Source: Rhizobium giardinii bv. giardinii H152 | GTDB lineage: Bacteria; Pseudomonadota; Alphaproteobacteria; Rhizobiales; Rhizobiaceae | Assembly (NCBI RefSeq): GCF_000379605.1 | Contig: NZ_KB902578.1 | Coordinates: 92,624 to 156,623 of the forward strand | Direction: 5' to 3' | Length of the DNA stretch: 64,000 bases | Shown: positions 17,259-25,430 of the stretch, piece by piece | Numbering within the stretch: the first letter of the stretch is position 1 | Layout of the letters: the number at the start of each line of letters is the position of its first letter | Program-made: the position numbers and the translations under genes | The notes under the pieces: model-generated | Databases searched by the model: none | The model's input: the letters and a program-made list of their open reading frames with translations, nothing else | Told to the model about the DNA's origin: nothing

Positions 17259-17441
17259 TCAGGCCATGCCGGCGGGATCGCCGATCGGCAGCAGGGCTGG
17301 ATCGAGCACCCGATCGGGCTTTTCCGGATCATCCTTGTCGGTGACAGGCGGTGTCACAGGCTCGTCCTGCGAGGGGTGCGGCACGCCTGGTTGCCGGTCG
17401 TGCAATGTCTCGTCCGGCGGAAGGGGAATTGTCTTAGGCAT
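17259..17441 (-). CDS. Small disordered proline-rich protein (60 aa)
   Basis: 60 residues, acidic and proline-rich, ending RVLDPALLPIGDPAGMA. ATG 17441 is preceded by a near-perfect AAGGAGG at 7 nt, the strongest ribosome binding site of the neighbourhood, which argues for abundant translation. First of three tandem mini-genes and 95 bp downstream of the lipoprotein hydrolase on the same strand. Function unknown. Confidence 0.7.
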   Translation of the reverse strand: MPKTIPLPPDETLHDRQPGVPHPSQDEPVTPPVTDKDDPEKPDRVLDPALLPIGDPAGMA

Positions 17442-17536
17442 AATGGTCCTCCTTGATTGGGAGGAGAACGAGTTTGGTGGCCGATGGTTCCGAGGGCACG
17501 TCGCGTTCCCTCGGGAGCATGGATGGTCGCTTGCCG

Positions 17537-18811
17537 TCAATTCAGAGGCGCGTTTTCGCCTTGCAGCGTCGCATCGAGATCGCCGGGCCTCTTTTTCGGG
17601 GTCGGCCTGAGGTTTCCGGAGAGAAGATGGACCGGAGTTGCGACCGTGGAGGCGGTGATCTTGCCGATGTTGCTGGCGGTCCCAGCGACCACTGCCGTGA
17701 TGCCGTCGCCAAGGCCGACATCCGAATCCGTCAGCGTCTGGCCGGTGACCAGCCGCTGGCCGATCAGCTGCACGATCTGCGGGCTTTCGGCGAACTTGCC
17801 GTGATTCAGCCGGTCGGTGGATTTCACCTTGGTCAGATCGACGACGGTGATGCCGGCAGCTTCGAGCTTGGTCGTGTAGGGTTCCTCCGCCGGATTGATC
17901 TGGCCGAGCCGCTGGACGTCGCCGGATATGTAGCGGGACAGCGCGAGCGCCCGGTCGTCCTGCGAGACGAAGATGGTGAAGTTCGGCCGCTTGTCGCCCA
18001 TTTCGCTCCATTGCCGGGCAAAGACATCGACGTCGATATCCGGCGAGGCGAGAATGACGTTTTCAATCTTTTTCGGCAGCGACCCGTCGCGGATCGCCAT
18101 CTGGCGGATCGATTCCATCGCCAGCCACGTGCCCATCGAATGGGCGAGGATGGTGATGTTCTTGACGTTCTTGTCGTCGACCAGTGCCTTCAGCACCCTT
18201 TCCAGCGAGGTGCGCGAATAGTTGGTGCTTTCCTTGTCGTAGTTATAATCCAGCACCTTGGCCCGCGATGGCCAGGTAAACAGGATCGGCGTTACGTCGG
18301 CGCCGGAATCGTGGACGATCTGGGCAAAACGGAAGACCGAATCCTCATAGGTGTTGTTGAAGCCGTGGATGAACACCATGGCATGGCCGCCCTTCGAATG
18401 CCGGCGCACCCACTCATGGGCTTGCGCAACCGTCTCGATCGGCTGGACGCGCACCACGGCAAAGTCCGTTTCCGGATTGGGCGGCAGCTTCTTCGGCCAC
18501 TGCACGGTGCCGGCTGCGCGCTCCTTGCCCGAGGGGATCGAGACGGCGACATCGGTGACAGAGGGATTTGTGCTGCGCTCGCCGGAAAACAGGGTGGCGG
18601 GATTGTCGGACGGCCGCCGGCTGGTCGCCACCAGCATGTCGACGACGGCATTGCCCTTGGGTGCCTCGGCAAGATTGAGCGGCTCCATGACGCCCTTTAC
18701 ATGGCCGCCACAGCCCGCAAGCGCGATCGAGAGCGACAATGCGACGGCAACCCGCCGAACGCGCCTCGCCGCTGCTGCCGTCGCCGAGACGCCGCTCGAC
18801 ATTTTTCCCAT
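17537..18811 (-). CDS. Lipoprotein alpha/beta hydrolase (DUF900-type)
   Basis: 424 residues from ATG 18811 (GGAAG 7 nt upstream; 18817 is an alternative). The N-terminus carries a signal with lipobox ALAGC, so the protein is probably a periplasm-facing lipoprotein. The DUF900-type alpha/beta-hydrolase domain (about 60-340) shows the oxyanion strand MVFIHGFNNTYEDSVFRFAQ, the nucleophile elbow LAHSMGTW (Ser replacing the central position of G-x-S-x-G with a first-position His), a DIDVDVF acid region and a late His. Substrate unknown; an esterase-like activity is only inferred. Confidence 0.82.
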   Translation of the reverse strand: MGKMSSGVSATAAAARRVRRVAVALSLSIALAGCGGHVKGVMEPLNLAEAPKGNAVVDMLVATSRRPSDNPATLFSGERSTNPSVTDVAVSIPSGKERAAGTVQWPKKLPPNPETDFAVVRVQPIETVAQAHEWVRRHSKGGHAMVFIHGFNNTYEDSVFRFAQIVHDSGADVTPILFTWPSRAKVLDYNYDKESTNYSRTSLERVLKALVDDKNVKNITILAHSMGTWLAMESIRQMAIRDGSLPKKIENVILASPDIDVDVFARQWSEMGDKRPNFTIFVSQDDRALALSRYISGDVQRLGQINPAEEPYTTKLEAAGITVVDLTKVKSTDRLNHGKFAESPQIVQLIGQRLVTGQTLTDSDVGLGDGITAVVAGTASNIGKITASTVATPVHLLSGNLRPTPKKRPGDLDATLQGENAPLN

Positions 18812-18991
18812 GACCATGCTTCCATCCGCGCAAACACTGCAAACCGCCCCCGGATTGCGGGCTCGACTCCGCACACAATCGGCAGGCCCCGTCAAGGGTG
18901 CCTGGCGGGAAGCTTGAGGGGTCTGGCGTCTATCGCACAGCTTCCCGCCGTATCAATGAACTGTAATGCGTGTCGGGAGGAGCTGGAAAAA

Positions 18992-19081
18992 TGGCGGACA
19001 GAGCGGGATTCGAACCCGCGATACGCTCTCACGTATACACACTTTCCAGGCGTGCGCCTTCAACCACTCGGCCACCTGTCC
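18992..19081 (-). tRNA. tRNA-Ser (anticodon GGA)
   Basis: Ninety nucleotides on the minus strand. The acceptor GGACAGG pairs with TCTGTCC, discriminator G, and CCA is encoded. The anticodon loop reads CCTGGAAAG (anticodon GGA). A long variable arm and the T-arm GGTTCGAATCC are clear, as expected of class II serine tRNA. Confidence 0.97.
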
Positions 19082-19384
19082 GTTTTGTCAATCGCGCCGG
19101 CGGTTGGGTCCGGTGGATCAGAGACAAGCGCTTGCTTTCTCCTCAAATCCCGTTCGGCAGGGCCAGATCGGGGTGTCCGGCAAGTGCAAAACCAGCGGAC
19201 CGGCGCGATATATACCGAGGAAGCCTGAGGGATCAACTGGTTTCTGACAGTTTTTTGACTTCTTGTGATGCGCGGCGGCAAAAGTGCGGCATTGCACTTC
19301 GCAAGACCTCTGCCTATTTCTTGCTGAGCGGGAGAAATCCGTTCGGGTGGACATGGGTTGCCGGCCGATCGGCGGAGGGGCGGT
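19082..19384. other. Intergenic, no gene seen
   Basis: About 300 bp between tRNA-Ser and the next gene. I see no conserved frame, no integrase and no duplicated tRNA 3' end. It presumably holds the promoters for the leftward tRNA and the rightward membrane-protein gene. Confidence 0.6.
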
Positions 19385-19702
19385 ATGCGGTTTTTGCTGC
19401 GGTTTGCAAGTTTTCTGGCGCTCGTTGCCGGTGTCCTGGTGGCCTCGGTGGACGCCATCCAGTCGGTCTCGGCGTCCCAGCCGGTGTTGACGCCGCTGTC
19501 AACGGCGCTTGCGGCCGGCGGCTCGTCGACCCAGTCGCTGGTCGAGGCATTGGAAAGGCCGCATGCCGGCGGCGCCTTCTGGGATCCGGTGATCCGCTGG
19601 TCGCTGCAGCAGCCGGCCTTCGCCCTTTTCCTGTTGATCGCGCTGCTGCTCTGGATGATGGGCTACAAGCGACCGCCGGTGGCCGGCCGCTTTTCCGCCT
19701 GA
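19385..19702 (+). CDS. Conserved small two-TM membrane protein
   Basis: 105 residues from ATG 19385 with GGAGGGGCGGT directly upstream. Two hydrophobic helices: residues about 4-25 (LLRFASFLALVAGVLVASVD) and 75-95 (FALFLLIALLLWMMGYKR), joined by a periplasmic-looking loop containing WDPVIRWSLQQPAF. A conserved hypothetical family of rhizobia as far as I can recall; no function known. 103 bp before msrA on the same strand, so possibly co-transcribed. Confidence 0.75.
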   Translation: MRFLLRFASFLALVAGVLVASVDAIQSVSASQPVLTPLSTALAAGGSSTQSLVEALERPHAGGAFWDPVIRWSLQQPAFALFLLIALLLWMMGYKRPPVAGRFSA

Positions 19703-19805
19703 GCGCCGCCCTGCAGATCTGAAGAATGCGGTGCCGGCCCCGAGACCGGCGCGGACGATCGGCGACGAGATTTCCGCCGATTGAAAACAGCCGAAGGAGA
19801 CAGGC

Positions 19806-20453
19806 ATGTTCCTGACCGAAATGTTCAACAAGAAGACGACGATGCCGGACCCGCAAAACGCTCTGCCGGGCCGCGAAACCGAGATCCCCACCGCCGCGCG
19901 CCACTTCGTCAACGGGCATCCGCTGAAGGGGCCATACCCCGCAGGCTGCAAGCAGGTCCTGTTCGGCATGGGTTGCTTCTGGGGCGCCGAGCGGCTGCTT
20001 TGGCAGATCCCCGGCGTTTATGTGACTGCGGCCGGCTATTCCGGCGGCTTCACCAGGAACCCGACCTATCAGGAAACCACGACGGGCCTGACCGGCCACA
20101 CGGAAGTGGTGCTGGTCGTCTACGACCCCGCCAAGGTGTCGTTTGCCGAACTGCTCAGGGTGTTCTTCGAGGAGCATGATCCGACGCAGGGCATGCGCCA
20201 GGGCAACGACGTCGGCACCACCTATCGCTCGGCCATCTATGTCGAGGACGACGCGCAATTGGCCGAAGCGATCGCCGCGCGCGACGCCTTCCAGGCGGCG
20301 CTGGCAAAGGCCGGGCACAAGGGCAGGATCACCACGGAAATCGCCAGGGCCGGCGCTTTCTATTTCGCCGATGCCGATCATCAGCAGTATCTTGCGAAAA
20401 ACCCGAACGGCTACTGCGGCCTGCGCGGCACCGGCGTCAGCTGCGCCATCTGA
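19806..20453 (+). CDS. msrA: Peptide-methionine (S)-S-oxide reductase
   Basis: Repairs oxidised methionine in proteins. 215 residues with the catalytic GCFWGAER motif (about 55-62), the GYSGG substrate motif, EVVLVVYDP, the HDPTQ-type motif ([21 protein letters not shown] split over about 120-139) and the C-terminal [12 protein letters not shown] carrying resolving cysteine(s). No signal peptide, so cytoplasmic. Length matches long MsrA of alphaproteobacteria. Confidence 0.95.
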   Translation: MFLTEMFNKKTTMPDPQNALPGRETEIPTAARHFVNGHPLKGPYPAGCKQVLFGMGCFWGAERLLWQIPGVYVTAAGYSGGFTRNPTYQETTTGLTGHTEVVLVVYDPAKVSFAELLRVFFEEHDPTQGMRQGNDVGTTYRSAIYVEDDAQLAEAIAARDAFQAALAKAGHKGRITTEIARAGAFYFADADHQQYLAKNPNGYCGLRGTGVSCAI

Positions 20454-20538
20454 CCGTTGCGCTGCCGGGAAGTCGGCTTGTGGACGTCTGCAAGAATGCA
20501 GCTTTTCCGTACACGCCATAACCCGCCGAGAGACTTTT

Positions 20539-20682
20539 GCCCCTCACCCTAACCCTCTCCCCGCAGGCGGGGAGAGGGGACATCCCCGGCCGACTGTTAG
20601 CTGAATCGCCATGCGGTGCCGAGAGCCTCCTTCTCCCCGCTTTTGGCGGGGAGAAGGTGCCCGGTAGGGCGGATGAGGGGCC
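20539..20682. repeat. RIME-like intergenic palindromic repeat
   Basis: Bounded by GCCCCTCACCCT and its rough complement GGATGAGGGGC. It contains two near-perfect palindromes: CCCTCTCCCCGC / CGGGGAGAGGG (20554-20578) and CCTTCTCCCCGC / GCGGGGAGAAGG (20628-20657). The same CTTCTCCCC / GGGGAGAAG words recur in the repeat at 50501-50654. Confidence 0.8.
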
Positions 20683-20799
20683 GACGTCAACCGAGCACTG
20701 TTGTGATCGGCGCGCCGGGCATGGCGAAAAGGTCACAACTGCCGGAAAGCCCGGCCTTGCGGACATTTCAGCGATTGAAACGATGGGAAAAGTCGGCTA

Positions 20800-20830
20800 G
20801 TAAAACTTGACTATTATTGGCAAGTTTTAC
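20800..20830. promoter_or_regulatory. Perfect 10-bp inverted repeat in the AraC-gene promoter
   Basis: GTAAAACTTG (20800-20809) and its exact reverse complement CAAGTTTTAC (20821-20830) flank 11 bp. A possible -35 TTGACT (20807-20812) overlaps the left arm. It ends 32 bp before the AraC-family start, where an operator for autoregulation or iron control would be expected. The binding protein is unknown. Confidence 0.6.
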
Positions 20831-20862
20831 CGGTGGCCCGACGCTGCCCCTGAGACCGAGGC

Positions 20863-21744
20863 ATGACCTTTCAGCCGCGCATGAACAACAGGATTTCGGG
20901 GTTCTCCGTCATCGGCGGCCTGAACCGGCGGGAGTGGAACGGGATCGTCGCGGACCTGTGGGACGTCGAATGCGCGCCGGTCGCGGGCGGCTTCTACGTG
21001 GCCGATGATCCGCGGCTGTTCATCGTGCTCGATGCCAAGGGCGGCGGCCGGCGCAATATCCGGCTGCGCCAGACGCAGGCGGTTGCGGAAGACAGCCGGC
21101 GCCAGATGATCTCCTACATTCCCGCCGGCATGGAACTCTGGGCCGAGATGGTCGACGTCAACTATGTCCGCCACCTCGATCTGCATTTCAACGCCGAAAC
21201 GCTCAGCCGCCGGTTGATGGAAGACCTCGATCCGCGCAAGCTGGCCATGCCGCGCCTGATGTTTTCCGAGCCGCGGTTCCTGGCGCTGGCGGAACTGATT
21301 GCTGCCGAATGCGCCAATCCGCAGCCGCTGCACGATCTCTATGGCGACGGCCTGTCGGTGGCGCTGTTCATCGACGTCATGCGGCTCGGCCCCGTGCGGT
21401 CGCGCAAGCGCAGCGAACTCGCCGCCTGGCAGTTGCGCCGCTCGATCGACTATATCGAGGAAAACTGCCTGCGCGGCATCCGGCTGGAGGAACTGGCGGC
21501 GCTGACCGGCCTGTCGCAGTCCTATTTCAGCCACGCCTTCAAGGCCTCTACCGGCCTGCCGCCGCATCAGTGGCAGATGAAGGCCCGCATCGAGCGCGCC
21601 AAGACGCTGATGCTTGCGGGCGATCTGCCGATGAGCGTCGTGGCCGCCGAAACCGGGTTTGCCGACCAGGCGCATTTCACCCGCGTCTTCCGCAAGACGG
21701 TCGGGGCGACGCCGGCCACCTGGGCGAAGAGCCAGCGACTGTGA
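20863..21744 (+). CDS. AraC-family transcriptional regulator
   Basis: 293 residues. The N-terminal ligand-binding domain (about 1-180) is unrecognised; the C-terminal AraC DNA-binding domain (about 190-290) has two helix-turn-helix motifs: IRLEELAALTGLSQSYFSHAFK and MSVVAAETGFADQAHFTRVFRK. It lies 173 bp upstream of and parallel to a TonB-dependent siderophore receptor, the arrangement of siderophore-responsive activators such as PchR or AlcR. Activation of the receptor by the internalised siderophore is therefore inferred. ATG 20863 is used; 20881 is an alternative start. Confidence 0.9.
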   Translation: MTFQPRMNNRISGFSVIGGLNRREWNGIVADLWDVECAPVAGGFYVADDPRLFIVLDAKGGGRRNIRLRQTQAVAEDSRRQMISYIPAGMELWAEMVDVNYVRHLDLHFNAETLSRRLMEDLDPRKLAMPRLMFSEPRFLALAELIAAECANPQPLHDLYGDGLSVALFIDVMRLGPVRSRKRSELAAWQLRRSIDYIEENCLRGIRLEELAALTGLSQSYFSHAFKASTGLPPHQWQMKARIERAKTLMLAGDLPMSVVAAETGFADQAHFTRVFRKTVGATPATWAKSQRL

Positions 21745-21822
21745 CGGTGCGCCCGTGCGATGCGGAATATAGGCCAGAAACGTTCAATTTCCGCATTGAG
21801 AGACAATCCCGGCCTTTATAGT

Positions 21823-21837
21823 TGAGCTAGATACTCA
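21823..21837 (+). promoter_or_regulatory. IRO box (TGA-N9-TCA), predicted RirA operator
   Basis: TGA, nine bases (GCTAGATAC), TCA, with T/A-rich flanks. This is the iron-responsive operator consensus recognised by the rhizobial iron-sulphur repressor RirA. It lies 81 bp before the TonB-receptor start. Confidence 0.7.
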
Positions 21838-21917
21838 GCTTATTTTCGGGGAATCGCCGGATAGCACGTTGCCGACGGGGGCGAGGGCGTCCGGAGCCAG
21901 GCTGGGGTGACGAACAG

Positions 21918-24074
21918 ATGCAGACCAAGGAGACCGGTCTCTACCGGATATTGATGGCGAGCGCGGCGGTGGCGGCAATCGCCATCCCGCACGCGGTTTC
22001 GGCGCAGGATGCGGCCGCGACCAGTGCGACGCAGCTGGAGCGCCTGACGGTCGAGGGCGGCCAAGCCGGCGACAGGCAAGCGACTGGCCCCGTCGACGGC
22101 TATGTGGCAGAGGCGACCGGCACCGGCTCCAAGACCGCCACGCCGATCTCCGACATTCCGCAATCCGTTTCCGTGGTCGGGCGCCAGGAACTGGAAGACC
22201 GCGGCGTCGTCACCAAGATCGACGAGGCGCTGCGCTACACCGCCGGCGTCTCGACAGAGCCCTTCGGCAGCGATCCTGATACGGACTGGTTCTACATCCG
22301 CGGTTTCGACGCGACGCAGACCGGTGTCTTTCTCGACGGACTCAACCTCTATTCCTACGGTTTCGGCGGCTTCCAGATGGACGCCTACCTGCTCGAACGC
22401 GTCGAGGTGCTGAAGGGCCCGGCCTCGGTCCTCTATGGCGGCTCCAGCCCGGGCGGCATCGTCGATCTCATTCGCAAGCGGCCCCAGGACGAGCCGGCCT
22501 ATTCGACGGAAATCGGCATCAACAATTTCGGCAATGCCTTCTTCGGCTTCGATGCAAACGACAGGCTGAACGCCGACGGCACGCTGACCTACCGCATCAC
22601 CGGCAAGGTCGCGGGCGGCGACAATTACAGCGATTATTCAGAGGACCTGAGCGGCTTCCTGATGCCGCAGGTGACCTATGCGCCGGACGATGCCACGAGC
22701 CTGACGGTCTACGCCATCGTCTCCGCGCTCGACCAGACCCATGTCGGCAACGGCTTCCTACCCTATGAGGGCACGGTGACGAGCGCCCCCTTCGGCAAGA
22801 TCGACCGCGACTTCTTCTTCGGCGAACCGGATCACGATTTCGGTCGCTATGACGAGCAGATGATCGGCTACGAGTTTTCGCACGAATTCGACAATGGCTG
22901 GAAGGTCACGCAGAACCTGCGCTACAGCCACCTCGACAAGGCCGAGGAGCTTGTCTACCCCTATGCCTACACGGCAACCTATGATCTGGCGCGCCTCGGC
23001 TTCAAGCACGACACCTCGGTGGACAGTTTTGCGGTCGACAACCGGGCGGAAAAGGAATTTGCCACAGGCTTCCTCGACCACGCGCTGCTGCTCGGCCTCG
23101 ACTACAAGAATTTCAAGATCGACCAGACGCAGGCTTCGGCGTTTCCGGCGCCCGATCTCGATCCCGGGGATCCGGTCTATGGCGGCGACCTGCCTGCCTA
23201 CTCGACCTATCTCGATCAGGTGATGCGGCTGAAGCAGGTGGGCGTCTATGCGCAGGATCAGATCCGCTTCGGTGATGGCTGGTTCGTCACCCTGAACGGC
23301 CGCTACGACCATGTCGACACGGAGTCCGATGCGGCAATCGGCACGAGCTACCAAGCGTCCGACGATGCGCTCAGCGGCCGGGCCGGCCTCGCCTATGAAT
23401 TCGACAACGGCCTGACGCCTTATGTGTCGGCCGCGACCTTCTTCAATCCGCTGATCGGCACGGCCTTCGACGGCAGCCCGCTGAAGCCGGAAATGGGGCA
23501 TCAGTTCGAGGGCGGCATCAAATATCAACCGACCTTCATCGACGGCCTGTTCACCGCCTCGGTCTATCATATCGTCAAGCAGAACGTCGCGCTGACCCGG
23601 CCCGACTTCCTGCAGGAGCAGCTCGGGGAAGTCACCTCGAGCGGCCTGGAACTGGAAGGCAAGGTCAACCTCACCCAGAACTGGAAGCTGCTCGGCTCCT
23701 ACACCTATAACGACCTGGAGATCACCGAGGACCTGAATGCCGAGCTGATCGGCAACCGGCCCTACCTGATCCCGGAGCACCAGGCCGCCCTGTGGCTTGA
23801 ATATCTGGTGACGGAGGGTGCGCTGGAAGGCGTGAGCTTCGGCGGCGGCCTGCGCTACCAGGGCGAATCCTTCGCCGACAACGCCAACACGGCCAAGGTT
23901 CCCGACGCCGTCGTTGCCGATGCGGCGATCCGCTATGAAAACAACGGCTGGGGTGCTGCGCTCAACGTGACGAACCTGTTCGACAAGGACTACGTCAAGG
24001 GCTGCCAGGGCCTCTTCACCTGCGGCTACGGCGACCAGCGGACGATCACGTTGAAGCTCAGCAAGTCCTGGTAA
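21918..24074 (+). CDS. TonB-dependent siderophore receptor
   Basis: Outer-membrane ferric-siderophore receptor, 718 residues, FhuA/FoxA-like. Signal peptide (MQTKETGLYRILMASAAVAAIAIPHAVSA, cut near VSA-QD), a plug domain (about 70-175: the PISDIPQSVSVVGRQELEDR start and the VEVLKGPASVLYGGSSPGGI motif), a 22-strand barrel and C-terminal Trp. The TonB box is probably ERLTVEG (about 41-47). A hydroxamate substrate (ferrichrome or ferrioxamine) is plausible but unproven. It follows the AraC regulator, carries an IRO box, and no siderophore biosynthesis genes are nearby, so it may serve xenosiderophores. Confidence 0.93.
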   Translation: MQTKETGLYRILMASAAVAAIAIPHAVSAQDAAATSATQLERLTVEGGQAGDRQATGPVDGYVAEATGTGSKTATPISDIPQSVSVVGRQELEDRGVVTKIDEALRYTAGVSTEPFGSDPDTDWFYIRGFDATQTGVFLDGLNLYSYGFGGFQMDAYLLERVEVLKGPASVLYGGSSPGGIVDLIRKRPQDEPAYSTEIGINNFGNAFFGFDANDRLNADGTLTYRITGKVAGGDNYSDYSEDLSGFLMPQVTYAPDDATSLTVYAIVSALDQTHVGNGFLPYEGTVTSAPFGKIDRDFFFGEPDHDFGRYDEQMIGYEFSHEFDNGWKVTQNLRYSHLDKAEELVYPYAYTATYDLARLGFKHDTSVDSFAVDNRAEKEFATGFLDHALLLGLDYKNFKIDQTQASAFPAPDLDPGDPVYGGDLPAYSTYLDQVMRLKQVGVYAQDQIRFGDGWFVTLNGRYDHVDTESDAAIGTSYQASDDALSGRAGLAYEFDNGLTPYVSAATFFNPLIGTAFDGSPLKPEMGHQFEGGIKYQPTFIDGLFTASVYHIVKQNVALTRPDFLQEQLGEVTSSGLELEGKVNLTQNWKLLGSYTYNDLEITEDLNAELIGNRPYLIPEHQAALWLEYLVTEGALEGVSFGGGLRYQGESFADNANTAKVPDAVVADAAIRYENNGWGAALNVTNLFDKDYVKGCQGLFTCGYGDQRTITLKLSKSW

Positions 24075-24091
24075 GTCGTCTCGATCACCGG

Positions 24092-24125
24092 AAGGCCGCG
24101 GCACGCCGACGTGGCGCGGCCTTTT
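24092..24125 (+). terminator. Terminator after the siderophore receptor
   Basis: AAGGCCGCG pairs with CGCGGCCTT around an imperfectly paired CACG/CGTG core, ending in TTTT. It starts 18 bp after the receptor stop. Confidence 0.8.
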
Positions 24126-24186
24126 GTTAGCTGAATCTCTGCCGCAAAGCCGATGATTTTGCCGCGTTTTGAGCGATTTACCTTTT

Positions 24187-24201
24187 TTTACCAATTGAAA
24201 A
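24187..24201 (+). promoter_or_regulatory. ACCAATT operator-like element upstream of the BMP gene
   Basis: TTTACCAATTGAAAA, 150 bp before the binding-protein start, resembles one full half and a decayed second half of the perfect TACCAATTGGTA palindrome found before the cognate transporter operon at 25837-25848. Confidence 0.45.
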
Positions 24202-24274
24202 ATTTCGGGTGAATTTTGATTTGAGGCGTGCAAGGATGCGCGCCAGCCAGACATCCCCTTGAACAGGGAGTGGT

Positions 24275-24317
24275 GGTTCCGCAGACATGCTCCCGAAGAG
24301 GAGCTTGCGGGAGGACC
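24275..24317 (+). promoter_or_regulatory. Nested hairpin in the BMP-gene leader
   Basis: GCTCC (24289-24293) pairs with GGAGC (24300-24304), enclosed by GGTTCCGCA and TGCGGGAGGACC with one GG bulge. No T-run follows, so it is not a terminator; it may stabilise the mRNA of the highly expressed binding protein. Confidence 0.4.
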
Positions 24318-24350
24318 CAACAAGATCAATAGCAACAACAGGGCTGCACA

Positions 24351-25343
24351 ATGAAAAAAACCCTTCTCGGTCTCTTTGCCTTCTCGATGATGTCCGCCAC
24401 GGCGCTCGCCGCCGACGTCAAGCCGGCGCTCATCTTCGATCTCGGTGGCAAGTTCGACAAATCCTTCAATGAAGCGGCCTTCAACGGCGCGGAAAAGTTC
24501 AAGACCGAAACCGGTGTTGAATATCGCGAGTTCGAAATCAGCAACGACGCGCAGCGCGAACAGGCGCTGCGTCGCTTCGCCGGCGACGGCAACAACCCGA
24601 TCGTGGTCGTCGGCTTCAACTGGGCGCCGCCGCTCGAAAAGCTCTCGGCCGAATATCCGGACACGAAATTCGCCATCATCGACATGGTCGTCGACAAGCC
24701 GAACGTGAAGTCGATCGTCTTCAAGGAGCAGGAAGGTTCCTATCTCGTCGGCGTTCTCGCCGGTCTTGCCTCGAAGACGAAGACCGTCAGCTTCGTCGGC
24801 GGCATGGACATCCCGCTGATCCACAAGTTCGCCTGCGGTTATGTCGGCGGCGCCAAGTCGACCGGCGCTGACGTCAAGGTTCTCGAAGCCTATACCGGCA
24901 CGACCCCGGATGCCTGGAACGACCCGGTCAAGGGCGGCGAAATCGCCAAGTCCCAGATCGACCAGGGCTCGGACGTCGTCTATCACGCTGCCGGCGGCAC
25001 CGGTGTCGGCGTGCTCCAGGCTGCGGCAGATGCCGGCAAGCTCGGCATCGGCGTCGATTCGAACCAGAACGGCCTGCAGCCGGGCAAGGTGCTGACCTCG
25101 ATGCTGAAGCGCGTCGACGTTGCCGTCTACGAAGCCTTCAAGGCTGCCAAGGACGACAAGTTCGAATTCGGCGTTTCCAACCTCGGCCTGAAGGAAGACG
25201 GCGTCGGCTTTGCGCTCGACGAAAACAACAAGGCCCTGATCACGCCCGAAATGCAGGCTGCCGTCGACAAGGCCAAGGCCGACATCATTGCCGGCACGGT
25301 TCAGGTTCATGACTACATGTCGGACGAATCCTGCCCCTATTGA
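24351..25343 (+). CDS. BMP-family nucleoside-binding protein of an ABC importer
   Basis: Periplasmic substrate-binding protein of the basic membrane protein (BMP/PnrA) family, 330 residues, with signal peptide MKKTLLGLFAFSMMSATALA cut before ADVKPAL. Family motifs: FDLGGKFDKSFNEAAFNGAE (about 29-48), SFVGGMDIPLIHKFACGYVGG and GVDSNQNGLQPGKVLTSMLKR. BMP proteins bind nucleosides. No lipobox Cys is present, unlike many BMP lipoproteins. It stands 575 bp before its ATPase/permease operon, separated by slyX on the other strand; catabolic genes downstream support nucleosides as substrate. Confidence 0.92.
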   Translation: MKKTLLGLFAFSMMSATALAADVKPALIFDLGGKFDKSFNEAAFNGAEKFKTETGVEYREFEISNDAQREQALRRFAGDGNNPIVVVGFNWAPPLEKLSAEYPDTKFAIIDMVVDKPNVKSIVFKEQEGSYLVGVLAGLASKTKTVSFVGGMDIPLIHKFACGYVGGAKSTGADVKVLEAYTGTTPDAWNDPVKGGEIAKSQIDQGSDVVYHAAGGTGVGVLQAAADAGKLGIGVDSNQNGLQPGKVLTSMLKRVDVAVYEAFKAAKDDKFEFGVSNLGLKEDGVGFALDENNKALITPEMQAAVDKAKADIIAGTVQVHDYMSDESCPY

Positions 25344-25365
25344 TCTCTCGGGATCGAATGAAGGT

Positions 25366-25404
25366 GAGCCGCCGGTCCCCTCTGGGCCGGCGGCTCTCTG
25401 TTTC
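25366..25404 (+). terminator. Terminator-like hairpin after the BMP gene
   Basis: GAGCCGCCGG pairs exactly with CCGGCGGCTC over an 11-nt loop, followed by a T/C-rich stretch (TCTGTTTC). It separates the binding-protein transcript from the convergent slyX. Confidence 0.75.
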
Positions 25405-25430
25405 GGCATGACAAAGGTCTAATAGCCGGC

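Noticed and set aside
18992-19081. tRNA-Ser as an integration site of a mobile element
   Set aside because: No integrase, no direct repeat of the tRNA 3' end and ordinary core genes on both sides.
20539-20682. CRISPR array
   Set aside because: The repeats are palindromic and irregular, without regularly spaced unique spacers or cas genes.
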